Of a DNA stretch of 64,000 nt, positions 1-8,175 are shown in pieces. Within the stretch, counting starts at the first letter, position 1; every line of letters starts with the position of its first letter. Both the position numbers and the translations under genes were made by a program. The notes under the pieces were generated by a model. It worked only from the letters and a program-made list of their open reading frames with translations, was not told the DNA's origin and searched no databases. Origin of the DNA: an uncultured bacterium (lineage in GTDB: Bacteria > Bacillota > Clostridia > Lachnospirales > Lachnospiraceae); assembly GCA_905215625.1 (NCBI GenBank), contig CAJMQQ010000008.1, positions 3,794 through 67,793 on the forward strand, given 5' to 3'.

Positions 1-178
1 CATTTCCTTCGTCTGGCTCTTCCAGACCAGCAACGATTTTTAACAGGGTAGATTTGCCTGTTCCGTTAATGCCAATTAATCCCACCTTTTCTCCTTCATT
101 GATGGAAAAGGAAGTGTCATCAAACAAAAGACGTTCCGTATAGGATTTACTTAAATGCTCTATTGTTACTAAATTCAT
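1..178 (-). CDS. ABC-F family ATPase, N-terminal fragment cut by the window edge
   Basis: Only the first 59 or so codons are inside the window; the rest lies to the left. The translation starts MNLVTIEHLSKSYTERLLF and contains a complete Walker A motif (GINGTGKST), typical of the first nucleotide-binding domain of ABC-F proteins, which act on ribosomes and have no membrane part. The ATG overlaps the TGA of the upstream exonuclease gene by four bases (ATGA), so the two are probably translationally coupled. The subfamily cannot be decided from this fragment. Confidence 0.8.
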   Translation of the reverse strand, partial: MNLVTIEHLSKSYTERLLFDDTSFSINEGEKVGLIGINGTGKSTLLKIVAGLEEPDEGN

Positions 179-930
179 CGAATCACCAACTCTACCGGAC
201 AATGATCAGATCCCATAATTTCTGTATGAATGGAGGCGCTTTCCAGCCTGTCCTCTAATGCTTTTGAAACGCAGAAATAGTCAATCCGCCACCCTGCGTT
301 CTTGGCTCTGGCAGAAAAACGATACGACCACCAAGAATAAATCCCCTCCTGTTCCGGATAGAAATACCGGAAGGTATCGATAAATCCAGCTGCCAGCAGG
401 TCGGTAAATTTTCCTCTTTCTTCATCTGTAAAGCCAGCATTTTTCCGGTTTGTTTTCGGATTTTTCAGGTCAATTTCTTTGTGGGCCACATTCAGATCCC
501 CGCAGAAAATCACTGGCTTTGTTTCCTCCAGCTTCTTTAAATAGGCCAGAAATGCGTCTTCCCAGGTCATACGGTAAGGAAGTCTTGCCAGTCCGTCTTT
601 TGAATTAGGCGTATAACAGGTAACCACATAATACTCCGGAAACTCTGCGGTAATGACCCGTCCTTCATGGTCATGTTCTTCTATGCCTAGTCCATAAGAC
701 ACAGAAATGGGTTCTTCTTTGGTAAACATAGCTGTACCTGAATACCCCTTCTTTTCTGCATAGTTCCAGTATTGATAGTATCCTGGCAGATCCAAGTCGA
801 TCTGTCCTTCCTGCAGTTTACTCTCCTGAATGCAGAACACGTCTGCATCCACTTCTTTAAAATAGTCTAAAAAGCCTTTGCCTACACAGGCGCGAAGGCC
901 GTTTACATTCCAGGAAATTAACTTTTTCAC
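175..930 (-). CDS. xth: Exodeoxyribonuclease III (AP endonuclease, xth type)
   Basis: This cytoplasmic repair enzyme of the exonuclease III/AP endonuclease family cuts DNA 5' of abasic sites and removes 3' blocks. At 251 residues it has the usual length. Visible active-site motifs are WNVNG near residue 7, the metal-binding glutamate in IQESK (E36), YTPNS near 106, GDLN (D145, N147) and the C-terminal SDHCP with D242 and H243. The start is GTG, chosen because AAAGGAG lies eight bases upstream and translation begins KKLISWNVNG. An extended -10 (TGCTATACT on the minus strand, TATACT at 961-966) is a likely promoter. Its stop overlaps the next ABC-F gene. Confidence 0.95.
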   Translation of the reverse strand: MKKLISWNVNGLRACVGKGFLDYFKEVDADVFCIQESKLQEGQIDLDLPGYYQYWNYAEKKGYSGTAMFTKEEPISVSYGLGIEEHDHEGRVITAEFPEYYVVTCYTPNSKDGLARLPYRMTWEDAFLAYLKKLEETKPVIFCGDLNVAHKEIDLKNPKTNRKNAGFTDEERGKFTDLLAAGFIDTFRYFYPEQEGIYSWWSYRFSARAKNAGWRIDYFCVSKALEDRLESASIHTEIMGSDHCPVELVIR

Positions 931-1001
931 AAAATTTCTCCTTTAATCATAATCAGTTTAAGTATAGCATTTTCTCTCAAAGATTGGAAGAACAAAGAGT
1001 C

Positions 1002-1049
1002 AAAAAAAGCGGCATACCAGGAGGCGTTCCCCTTTGTATACCGCTTTTT
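1002..1049 (-). terminator. Intrinsic terminator after the ABC-F gene
   Basis: An inverted repeat, 1004-1017 against 1036-1049, forms a stem with one G-U pair. It reads on the minus strand as a GCGG(U/C)-rich stem ended by a T run. It sits just past the stop of the ABC-F gene and before the promoter of exonuclease III. A-rich and T-rich flanks could let it work both ways. Confidence 0.8.
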
Positions 1050-1066
1050 GGGCAGATCTCTGCTGT

Positions 1067-2704
1067 TTAGTCTTCTTCTTCGTTATTTTCTCCTACGGTA
1101 AATACCTGTCTCTTACGAGCCATTTCATCGCTCTCCAAGTATTCGTCATAGGTCGTAATCTTATCTACTAACTGGCCGTTGATGATTTCCATAATACGGT
1201 TTGCAGTAGTCTGTACAATCTGATGGTCACGGGATGAGAAAATCATTACGCCTGGGAACTTAATCATTCCGTTGTTTAAGGCAGTAATGGACTCCATATC
1301 CAGGTGGTCGGTCGGCTCGTCTAACATCAGCACGTTTGCGCCGGAAATCATCAGCTTGGACAGCATACAGCGGACCTTCTCGCCGCCGGACAATACCTTT
1401 ACTTTCTTTACGCCGTCTTCGCCGGCAAATAACATACGTCCTAAGAATCCGCGGACATAGGTAACATCCTTTTCCGGAGAATACTGGGTCAGCCAGTCTA
1501 CAATGGTATCGTCGCTGTCAAACTCTGCGCTGTTGTCCTTAGGGAAGTAAGACTGGGTTGTGGTAAGTCCCCACTTGTAACTTCCTTCATCCGGCTCCAT
1601 TTCGCCTGCTAAAATCTGGAATAATACAGTCTTTGCGTGCTCGTTTGGTCCTACTAACGCTACCTTGTCCTCGCGGTTTAAGATAAAGGAAATGTTGTCC
1701 AGAACCTTTACGCCGTCGATGGTTTTGCTTAAATTTTCTACAGTCAGGACTTCGTTTCCAATTTCCCTGGCCGGACGGAAGTCAATGTAAGGATATTTAC
1801 GGCTGGACGGCTTAATGTCATCCAGTTCAATCTTCTCCAATGCGCGCTTTCTGGAAGTAGCCTGCTTGGATTTGGAAGCGTTTGCAGAGAAACGCTGGAT
1901 AAATTCCTGAAGTTCTTTGATCTTTTCTTCTTTCTTGCGGTTTGCTTCCTTCATCTGGCGGATCATTAACTGGCTGGACTCATACCAGAAGTCATAGTTG
2001 CCGGCATAAAGCTGAATCTTGCTGTAGTCAATATCTGCAATCATGGTGCAGACTTTATTTAAGAAGTAACGGTCATGGGAAACCACGATAACGGTGTTTT
2101 CAAAGTTAATTAAGAACTCTTCCAGCCATGCAATAGCGTCTAAGTCCAGATGGTTGGTCGGCTCGTCCAAAAGCAGGATGTCCGGATTGCCAAACAGCGC
2201 CTGGGCCAGTAAGACTTTGACCTTCTGTGCGCCGGTTAAGTCTTTTAACAGGCTGTAGTGAAACTCTGGTTCAATGCCAAGTCCGTTTAACAGGTTGGCT
2301 GCGTCGGACTCTGCTTCCCAACCGTTCATAGAAGCGAACTCGCCCTCTAACTCTGCTGCCTTAATGCCGTCTTCATCGGTGAAGTCTTCCTTCATGTAGA
2401 TGGCTTCCTTCTCCTTCATAATTTCGTATAATCTGGCATTTCCCATAATAACAGCATCTAAAACCTGATACTCGTCATACTTAAAATGATCCTGCTGCAA
2501 AAAGGACAAACGCTGGCCCTGGGTGATAATGACTTCACCGCTGGTAGGTTCCAGCTGGCCGGATAAAATCTTTAAGAATGTAGATTTTCCAGCGCCGTTT
2601 GCGCCGATTACACCATAGCAGTTGCCTTCGGTAAACTTGATATTTACATCTTCAAATAATGCTTTTTTTCCCAGGCGTAAGGTAATGTTGCTTGTACTAA
2701 TCAT
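1067..2704 (-). CDS. ABC-F family ATPase, YkpA/YbiT-like
   Basis: A soluble protein with two nucleotide-binding domains and no membrane segments, 545 residues, as in ABC-F translation factors. Domain 1 has Walker A GANGAGKST (34-42), a degenerate signature LTGAQ (156-160), Walker B LLLDEPTNHLD and an H-loop VSHD. The interdomain linker is lysine and arginine rich (about 245-300). Domain 2 has signature LSGGEK (438-443) and LDEPTDHLD, but its Walker A reads GPNEHAKT (352-359) and the H-loop histidine is arginine (SRD, R492). Degenerate sites of this kind are known in the YkpA/YbiT branch. It probably acts on the ribosome; a resistance role is not shown. It has its own promoter, structured leader and terminator. 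Confidence 0.9.
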   Translation of the reverse strand: MISTSNITLRLGKKALFEDVNIKFTEGNCYGVIGANGAGKSTFLKILSGQLEPTSGEVIITQGQRLSFLQQDHFKYDEYQVLDAVIMGNARLYEIMKEKEAIYMKEDFTDEDGIKAAELEGEFASMNGWEAESDAANLLNGLGIEPEFHYSLLKDLTGAQKVKVLLAQALFGNPDILLLDEPTNHLDLDAIAWLEEFLINFENTVIVVSHDRYFLNKVCTMIADIDYSKIQLYAGNYDFWYESSQLMIRQMKEANRKKEEKIKELQEFIQRFSANASKSKQATSRKRALEKIELDDIKPSSRKYPYIDFRPAREIGNEVLTVENLSKTIDGVKVLDNISFILNREDKVALVGPNEHAKTVLFQILAGEMEPDEGSYKWGLTTTQSYFPKDNSAEFDSDDTIVDWLTQYSPEKDVTYVRGFLGRMLFAGEDGVKKVKVLSGGEKVRCMLSKLMISGANVLMLDEPTDHLDMESITALNNGMIKFPGVMIFSSRDHQIVQTTANRIMEIINGQLVDKITTYDEYLESDEMARKRQVFTVGENNEEED

Positions 2705-2756
2705 TCTGATACCCTTTCTGAAATAACGTCTCAGCGCAACGCGCTTTTTTCTCCAT
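2697..2756 (-). other. Possible 19-codon leader ORF overlapping the ABC-F start
   Basis: A short open frame starts at an ATG just after the leader hairpin and reads MEKKARCAETLFQKGYQND. Its TAG stop overlaps the ABC-F start codon region, an arrangement seen in translational coupling and attenuation. No Shine-Dalgarno sequence precedes its ATG, so it may not be translated. An AGCGC-GTT-GCGCT hairpin lies inside it. Confidence 0.3.
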
Positions 2757-2760
2757 GAAA

Positions 2761-2783
2761 AGAGGGGTCTTTCCGGCCCCTCT
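2761..2783 (-). promoter_or_regulatory. GC-rich leader hairpin with short T run, attenuator candidate
   Basis: AGAGGGG (2761-2767) pairs perfectly with CCCCTCT (2777-2783). On the minus strand the stem is followed by TTTTC. It lies between the predicted promoter and the ABC-F start, so it would be transcribed as part of the leader. It could instead serve as the terminator of the upstream nitroreductase transcript, which runs in the same direction. Confidence 0.5.
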
Positions 2784-2806
2784 CTATTAATTCTTCGTCA
2801 AACTCT

Positions 2807-2835
2807 GTTATACCCGAAAATCCTAATATTTGCAA
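2807..2835 (-). promoter_or_regulatory. Predicted sigma-A promoter of the ABC-F gene
   Basis: On the minus strand, -35 TTGCAA (2830-2835) and -10 TATAAC (2807-2812) are separated by 17 bases. The leader would be about 95 nt and would include the GC-rich hairpin. Confidence 0.5.
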
Positions 2836-2930
2836 GGTTTTTTAAGAAATTTATCGTAAAAATTCAGCCATGCGAAGATTTAGACAGGAACAGACGTTGA
2901 AAACTTGTTTTTGAACTTTTACAACTTGCA

Positions 2931-3722
2931 TTACACCTTTCTTCCGTCCCAGTCTTTTAACGCTACGCGGACAGAACGAGCCATCTCTTTACTGAATGCA
3001 GCTCCCGTTTTTCTGGCGTAAAACATCTGGGCGTAATTATGAGCTCCGTATGGATTATCCGGGCGGTACAGTTTGCATTCATCTGCAAACATTTCTTCAT
3101 ATTCTGCTTCGCTGAGCTGGTGATATTTTTCTTCAAACACCACAAATTTCGGATCAAACCGTTTCCGGAACACCCTCTTATGATCCGGCTTATAATGACC
3201 TAAACACAACATTGCCAGAGGGAATACATAGTCGGGAAGATCAAATAACTCCTGATGGTATTCATAGTTTTCCACAATGTCTCCGATATAACAGGAACCT
3301 ATCCCCAATGACTCTGCAGCTATCACCGCATTTTGTGCAGCAGCCATGGTGTCTTCACAGGCTAAAATCAAATCGGACTCCTGAGGCGCCTCAAAGCAGA
3401 ATCCTTTGTCTTTCTTTTCTTCGCAAAATTCTTTTACCTCGTTCTTTTTATAAAAGTCAAACCACTTGCTCTGATCGGCCACAAACAGAAGCAGTACCGG
3501 CGCCTTGGCGATAAACGGCTGGTTATCGCAGCTTTTGCTCAGTTTTTCTTTTGTTTCCTGGCTGCGAATTACAATAATGGAATACAGCATCTGGTTGCCT
3601 GCCGTAGGCGCCCGCATTGCTGCCTTCAGAATCGCCTGCAGTTCTTCCTCCGTCACCGGCCTGTCGTCATAGGTGCGCAGAGACACCCGGTTATTCATGC
3701 ATTCTAACACTGGATTTGTCAT
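2931..3722 (-). CDS. Nitroreductase family flavoprotein
   Basis: A probable FMN-dependent NAD(P)H oxidoreductase of the nitroreductase fold, 263 residues. The N-terminus has the family's RxSxRxY-like start (NNRVSLRTYDD), followed by APTAGN near residue 40, which contributes to FMN phosphate binding. GIGSCYIGD near 140 and LAMLCLGHYKP near 170 are the other conserved blocks. The C-terminal extension of about 60 residues is longer than in minimal members. The substrate cannot be told from sequence. It is divergent from the MATE gene, with a 102-base shared regulatory gap. Confidence 0.9.
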   Translation of the reverse strand: MTNPVLECMNNRVSLRTYDDRPVTEEELQAILKAAMRAPTAGNQMLYSIIVIRSQETKEKLSKSCDNQPFIAKAPVLLLFVADQSKWFDFYKKNEVKEFCEEKKDKGFCFEAPQESDLILACEDTMAAAQNAVIAAESLGIGSCYIGDIVENYEYHQELFDLPDYVFPLAMLCLGHYKPDHKRVFRKRFDPKFVVFEEKYHQLSEAEYEEMFADECKLYRPDNPYGAHNYAQMFYARKTGAAFSKEMARSVRVALKDWDGRKV

Positions 3723-3824
3723 AATACTCTTCTCTCTTTCTTCGCTTTTCCGCGATTATTGTCTATACATAAAAAGTAAATTCCGTTATAATAGATAAAT
3801 CTATTTTAACAGAGGTAATGTTTT

Positions 3825-5159
3825 ATGGAAACCAATCAGTCCCTGACCCAGGGAAATATTGTAAAAAATGTCATTCTGTTTTCAATTCCTTTTTTACTGG
3901 CCAATCTAATCCAGGCACTGTACGGCGCTGTTGATTTGATGGTAATTGGCTGGTACTGTTCACCGGAAAGCGTGGCGGCTGTCTCCACCGGAACCCAGGT
4001 TACCCAGATTATTACCAGTATGATCTCCGGCCTGACTCTTGGCGGTACTGTCTTAGTCGGAAAATACGCAGGAATGAACCGGCCCGACGACATAAAAGAT
4101 ACCATTGCCACCAATCTGACTATTTTCGCCATTGCAGGCATTCTTTTAACCTTCCTGCTTTTGGCCTTTGTTTCTCCGGTTTTAACCGTTTTAAAGACTC
4201 CGGATGCATCGTTTTCACAGGCAAAGGAATATGTTTCCGTCTGTGCCTGCGGCGTTATTTTTATCTGCGGATACAATGCCATCAGTGCTATTTTGCGGGG
4301 ATACGGAGACTCTAAAAGCCCTCTGCTTTTTGTAGCAATTTCCGGCTGTCTCAATCTGGCAGGAGATATTGTCCTGGTAAAATACCTGGATATGGGTGTC
4401 TCCGGCACTGCTCTGGCAACCATTGCTTCCCAGGGAATCAGTATGTTTCTGGCCATGATTTATTTAAACCGACGCAATTTTATCTTCCAGTTCCGGCTGT
4501 CCAATTTTAAAATTTCCAAGCTAAAAGCCCTGGAACTGGCCTATGTCGGCATCCCTATCTCCCTTCAGGAGTGTATGGTCCGCCTCTCTTTTTTATACCT
4601 GACTTCGGTTACCAACCGTCTGGGAGTAAACGCTGCCGCCGCAGTGGGAATTGCCAGCAAATATGATGTCTTTGCCATGCTTCCTGCCACTTCTGCAGCC
4701 AGTGCCCTAACCGCAGTTGTCGCCCAGAATTACGGAGCTGGAAAGTATAAACGGATGAACCAGGCCCTGGCTGTAGCGATTTTTTTCGCCCTTCCATTCT
4801 CTGCTGCCTTTTTCCTGTGGGCACAGATAAATCCCGCTTCCATGATTGGTATCTTTTCCGATGATCCTGCCATCATTGCTGCCGGAATCCCATTTTTTAA
4901 GACCTGTAGCTTTGATTATTTATGCGTATTATTTGTGTTCACTTTAAACGGTTACTTAAATGGTCGTTCCAAAACCATGTTTACTATGGTAAGCTGCTGC
5001 TTCGGCGCCCTTGCGCTCCGGATGCCTCTCATCTATGCTGCCTGCCATTATGCGCCAAACGAACTGGGAATCATCGGGATGGTCGCCCCTGCCGTATCCG
5101 GAATCATGGCTGTTTATACGTTTGTTTATGTACTTCGTCTTATGAAGCAGTCCTCTTAA
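3825..5159 (+). CDS. MATE family multidrug/metabolite efflux transporter
   Basis: A 444-residue inner-membrane antiporter of the MATE family with about twelve hydrophobic segments in two homologous halves. The N-terminus (QGNIVKNVILFSIPFLLANLIQ) and the VDLMVIGWY segment of helix 1-2 are typical; the second half starts near residue 235 with ALELAYVGIPISLQE. MATE proteins export cationic compounds in exchange for Na+ or H+; the substrate is unknown here. A TATAAT at 3787-3792 and an AGAGG ribosome site support a dedicated promoter. It converges with the flavodoxin/ferredoxin gene, with only three bases between the stops. Confidence 0.92.
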   Translation: METNQSLTQGNIVKNVILFSIPFLLANLIQALYGAVDLMVIGWYCSPESVAAVSTGTQVTQIITSMISGLTLGGTVLVGKYAGMNRPDDIKDTIATNLTIFAIAGILLTFLLLAFVSPVLTVLKTPDASFSQAKEYVSVCACGVIFICGYNAISAILRGYGDSKSPLLFVAISGCLNLAGDIVLVKYLDMGVSGTALATIASQGISMFLAMIYLNRRNFIFQFRLSNFKISKLKALELAYVGIPISLQECMVRLSFLYLTSVTNRLGVNAAAAVGIASKYDVFAMLPATSAASALTAVVAQNYGAGKYKRMNQALAVAIFFALPFSAAFFLWAQINPASMIGIFSDDPAIIAAGIPFFKTCSFDYLCVLFVFTLNGYLNGRSKTMFTMVSCCFGALALRMPLIYAACHYAPNELGIIGMVAPAVSGIMAVYTFVYVLRLMKQSS

Positions 5160-5162
5160 AAC

Positions 5163-5942
5163 TTATCTTAGATAAAGTTTGTTTTCTTTTCGTCCGGCGC
5201 ACACATTTTTCAGCCGTTCTGCCAGCCCTGCCAGTTTCTCTGGATCCAGCTTTCTGGCATGGGTCGGGCAGATTTCCACACATCTCATACAAGAAATGCA
5301 TTTCTCCCCATCCGTTTCCCATGGACGTTCTGTAGGAATTGCCTGAACCGGACATTTTGCTGCGCAGGTTCCGCATTTCAGACAGGTATCGTCTGTCTGG
5401 GGTTTCATAGGCACTACGCCAAGTTTCTTATATGGCCGGTTGCCTGGAATCCAGTCTGTGCGATTCCAATCGATCCGTCCGGCTGTTAAATGTGCTTTGA
5501 TTGTTTCTCCAAACTCTGCTAGCTGCGCTCCATCTGCTTCGTCTGGTCTTCCTGCTCCATACTGGCCCACAATGGAGTGTTTTGCAATGGCACTGACAGC
5601 GGCAACGCATACAAATCCTGCTTCTGACAGCACATCTTCCATTTCTGCCAGAGTATCTTCAAACTCCCGGTTGCCATATACTGCCATTAAAACGGCTTTT
5701 GCCTTTTTCGCTGTCATCTGGCCCAGACGCTGTGATGCAATGGCCGGAACCCTGCCGCCAAAAGAAGGCATTGCCACAACGCAGACGTCTTCTTCTCCAA
5801 ACTGGTATTTGGAAAAGTCTTCTTCCGGCTGCGACAAATCAATCTGTGTTATCTCCTGTCCCTGAAAAAGCGTCTGACAGACCAGATCTGCCGCCTTTTT
5901 CGTTCCTCCGGTAGGACTGAAATAAATGCTGTAAAAACTCAT
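5163..5942 (-). CDS. Flavodoxin-ferredoxin fusion protein (EFR1 type)
   Basis: A 259-residue redox protein with an N-terminal flavodoxin-like domain (FMN loop SPTGGTKK, residues 9-16) and a C-terminal ferredoxin domain. The latter has two 4Fe-4S motifs: C187-C190-C193-C197 and C215-C218-C221-C225. This arrangement is typical of the EFR1 family of clostridia, thought to shuttle electrons between flavin and iron-sulfur centres in the cytoplasm. The partner enzyme is not evident from its neighbours. The ATG is preceded by AGGAGGATCC, a strong ribosome site. Confidence 0.92.
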   Translation of the reverse strand: MSFYSIYFSPTGGTKKAADLVCQTLFQGQEITQIDLSQPEEDFSKYQFGEEDVCVVAMPSFGGRVPAIASQRLGQMTAKKAKAVLMAVYGNREFEDTLAEMEDVLSEAGFVCVAAVSAIAKHSIVGQYGAGRPDEADGAQLAEFGETIKAHLTAGRIDWNRTDWIPGNRPYKKLGVVPMKPQTDDTCLKCGTCAAKCPVQAIPTERPWETDGEKCISCMRCVEICPTHARKLDPEKLAGLAERLKNVCAGRKENKLYLR

Positions 5943-6049
5943 GGGGATCCTCCTTTAATCCTTATAACTATTCTTTCCCATATACCTTTCATTTTAGCAT
6001 AGAAGCACACTTAAAAGCAATTCATACAACAAGTTTCTCTTTCTATTAA

Positions 6050-6079
6050 CAAAAAGAAGCCCTCTTTTCGAAGACTTCT
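6050..6079 (-). terminator. Intrinsic terminator of the ribose-type/GH3 operon
   Basis: On the minus strand an AGAAG..CTTCT stem with a CGAA loop is followed by TTTTTG. It lies 26 bases past the stop of the HAD hydrolase, the last gene of the operon. Confidence 0.75.
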
Positions 6080-6104
6080 CTTTCTATGTATTCCCTGTAG
6101 CGGT

Positions 6105-6929
6105 TCAACAGCAACCATTTGTATCTCCCAAGTTTTTCTTCATTTTGTTGGTTAAAGTATTCTGAATCTCTTCTGAAAATTGTCCTCGTACAAATAATTC
6201 AAAAAAAGGCTCTAAACTTCTCCATGAATCCTGTTCTTTTCCAACCAAAATCGGATAGTACCAGGCATCATTCAATGCAGCTGCCTCGTAATCACCAGGT
6301 GCATCTCCAACCATTAAAATATGCTTGTTTTTATATCCGCACTCTGCCATTTTACGGATACACTCTGCCTTACTTCCATCGCTTTGGGAAAACATATAGT
6401 CCACATATTCTAATAGTCCGCCAGCCCTCCACTCTTCTGTAATTGCCTCTTGATTTGCCGAAGAAACAACAGAAATATCGGCCTTCTTATGAATTTGCTC
6501 CACACAACTTTTTACTGGTACAAACGGTAACGAAATTGGAAGTTTTTCAATTTTTTCATTTACAATAAGAGACCATTTCATTGCTTTCCAAAAAACAGGA
6601 TTTTTTTCTGTTTTACAGACCTTTTCCAGTGCTCCATTAGACAATTCTGCTGCATATTCTGTCCACCTCGTAAAGCCATCTATTGCTTCCTCACCCTCCA
6701 GATGAAACTCTTTTAATATCATTGCCAGACCCTTGAAGCGATTAATCCCTCTGGTCATACTGTATAGATTAATCTCATTCCATTTTTTTTGAATCTCCTG
6801 CTCTTTGCCTCCTAGATCCCATACCTGTGCCAAAGCCGGTCCAAAACATTCTGTATGTTTAATTTTCATGGAATCAATAGCACACCCGTCAGAATCTATG
6901 CATACTAAGTATTCTTTTTTTTCTTTCAC
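6105..6929 (-). CDS. HAD-superfamily hydrolase
   Basis: A 274-residue haloacid-dehalogenase-type phosphatase. The nucleophile motif is IDSDG (D12, D14), with a helical cap in the middle and the C-terminal metal-binding motif VGDAPGD near residue 207. Start is GTG with GGGGAG six bases upstream. It is the last gene of the operon that begins with the solute-binding protein at 13.46 kb, so it may dephosphorylate or isomerise a sugar phosphate made from the imported glycan. The insert between residues 30 and 180 is larger than in beta-phosphoglucomutase, so a specific reaction is not proposed. Confidence 0.85.
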   Translation of the reverse strand: MKEKKEYLVCIDSDGCAIDSMKIKHTECFGPALAQVWDLGGKEQEIQKKWNEINLYSMTRGINRFKGLAMILKEFHLEGEEAIDGFTRWTEYAAELSNGALEKVCKTEKNPVFWKAMKWSLIVNEKIEKLPISLPFVPVKSCVEQIHKKADISVVSSANQEAITEEWRAGGLLEYVDYMFSQSDGSKAECIRKMAECGYKNKHILMVGDAPGDYEAAALNDAWYYPILVGKEQDSWRSLEPFFELFVRGQFSEEIQNTLTNKMKKNLGDTNGCC

Positions 6930-6954
6930 GATTTGCTCCCCTGACTTTATTTCT

Positions 6955-8157
6955 CTAGTCCTCTAAATATAAGAAACGTAATGCAGTCGGCGTTGGCAAT
7001 TCCAGATCCGATACCAGAGTCAGATGACCATCGTTCTGATCAATGCTAAATACATAGGATTTCTCACTCATTACTCCGGTAACAATTAAATATTTTCCCT
7101 CTTTATCAATCTGCATACCTCTGGTCATCCCATCAACATCCAGATGATACTGGAACTTTAACGTTAATTGACCATTTTCGTCAATCCAAAACGTATTAAT
7201 TGAAATTTGTGTATTATTGGTAAAAACAAATTTTCCATTTGGATGAACCTGTACGTCGATTCCCCATGGATGCTTTTTACCTAATAAAGTATGTTCTTTA
7301 ACTGCTAAATCTGTAATTATTGTATCCAATCGAGAAATGCGCTTTAATATCCCCTTTTCTCGATCCAGTTCATAACTGTTAATATGCCCATCATATTCAT
7401 TTTGAATCAACACATATGGTGTTCCTTTTACGAATGCTGCATGACGCGGAGACGAACCAAATTCTGATTGAAAAATAGATAAAATATCAATTTTTTCTGT
7501 TTCTCTGTTAAACTTCCCAACATAAATGTTGTCTCCACCTTTATTCGGGATGACAATAAAATCATCATCATCTACAAGTATTGAATGCGGATGTGCACTT
7601 GCATGTTCAATAGGGTCAATTCCTTTTCCACTTAGCACAATTCTGTCCGTCAGGCTCCCAATCCCACCGTCTTCCCTAATACGAAAAACGCAAACACAGC
7701 CTTCATCCCTTACACATATCGGCTTCGGAATCCCATCTTCCCACACCACTTGGGTCACGTAAAACTTTGAACCTCCATTTGCCACAAAAAGATACTTACC
7801 TTTTTTGTCAAGGCTGACATAACAGGCGCTTCCCCCAAGAGAAAACGTCTCATTTATTTTCCTTACTTCTTTTTTTTCTTTATCAAATGAAAATGCAGTA
7901 ATTCCGCCACCTAGTCCTGGCTCTTTAAAATCATGACCCTCATTGGTCACATAAATATACTTCTGATCCGGAGATACAACCAACGTACTTGGACTATCAA
8001 TCCCATGATTCTGTGAAATCAAGTTAAGTTTTCCGCTTTCCATATCTAGTTCGCAAATACTAAGTCCATCACAGTTCCCTTGAAAATCCGGTTTTCCCAA
8101 TCTTGTCCAATATTGATCAGAAAATCCTCCAAAACAAGCATATACTTTTTTCCCCAT
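6955..8157 (-). CDS. Lactonase-family beta-propeller protein (YbhE/Pgl-like)
   Basis: A 400-residue protein with repeated beta-propeller blades, seen as recurrent 'hPNGKFVFTNN', 'SPDQKYIYVTNEG' and 'DKKGKYLFVANGG' units. This matches the 6-phosphogluconolactonase-like 3-carboxy-muconate cyclase family. There is no signal peptide, so it is cytoplasmic. In the family, members open cyclic sugar lactones. Beside a GH3 glycosidase and a sugar ABC transporter it may process an oxidised sugar or its lactone, but this is inferred from context. It lies 19 bases after the GH3 stop in one operon. Confidence 0.85.
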   Translation of the reverse strand: MGKKVYACFGGFSDQYWTRLGKPDFQGNCDGLSICELDMESGKLNLISQNHGIDSPSTLVVSPDQKYIYVTNEGHDFKEPGLGGGITAFSFDKEKKEVRKINETFSLGGSACYVSLDKKGKYLFVANGGSKFYVTQVVWEDGIPKPICVRDEGCVCVFRIREDGGIGSLTDRIVLSGKGIDPIEHASAHPHSILVDDDDFIVIPNKGGDNIYVGKFNRETEKIDILSIFQSEFGSSPRHAAFVKGTPYVLIQNEYDGHINSYELDREKGILKRISRLDTIITDLAVKEHTLLGKKHPWGIDVQVHPNGKFVFTNNTQISINTFWIDENGQLTLKFQYHLDVDGMTRGMQIDKEGKYLIVTGVMSEKSYVFSIDQNDGHLTLVSDLELPTPTALRFLYLED

Positions 8158-8175
8158 ATTTTTTACCTCTACTCA

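Noticed and set aside
3836..4456. Long open frame on the minus strand inside the first MATE gene
   Set aside because: It lies wholly within a clear MATE gene on the other strand and shows no family motif or ribosome site.
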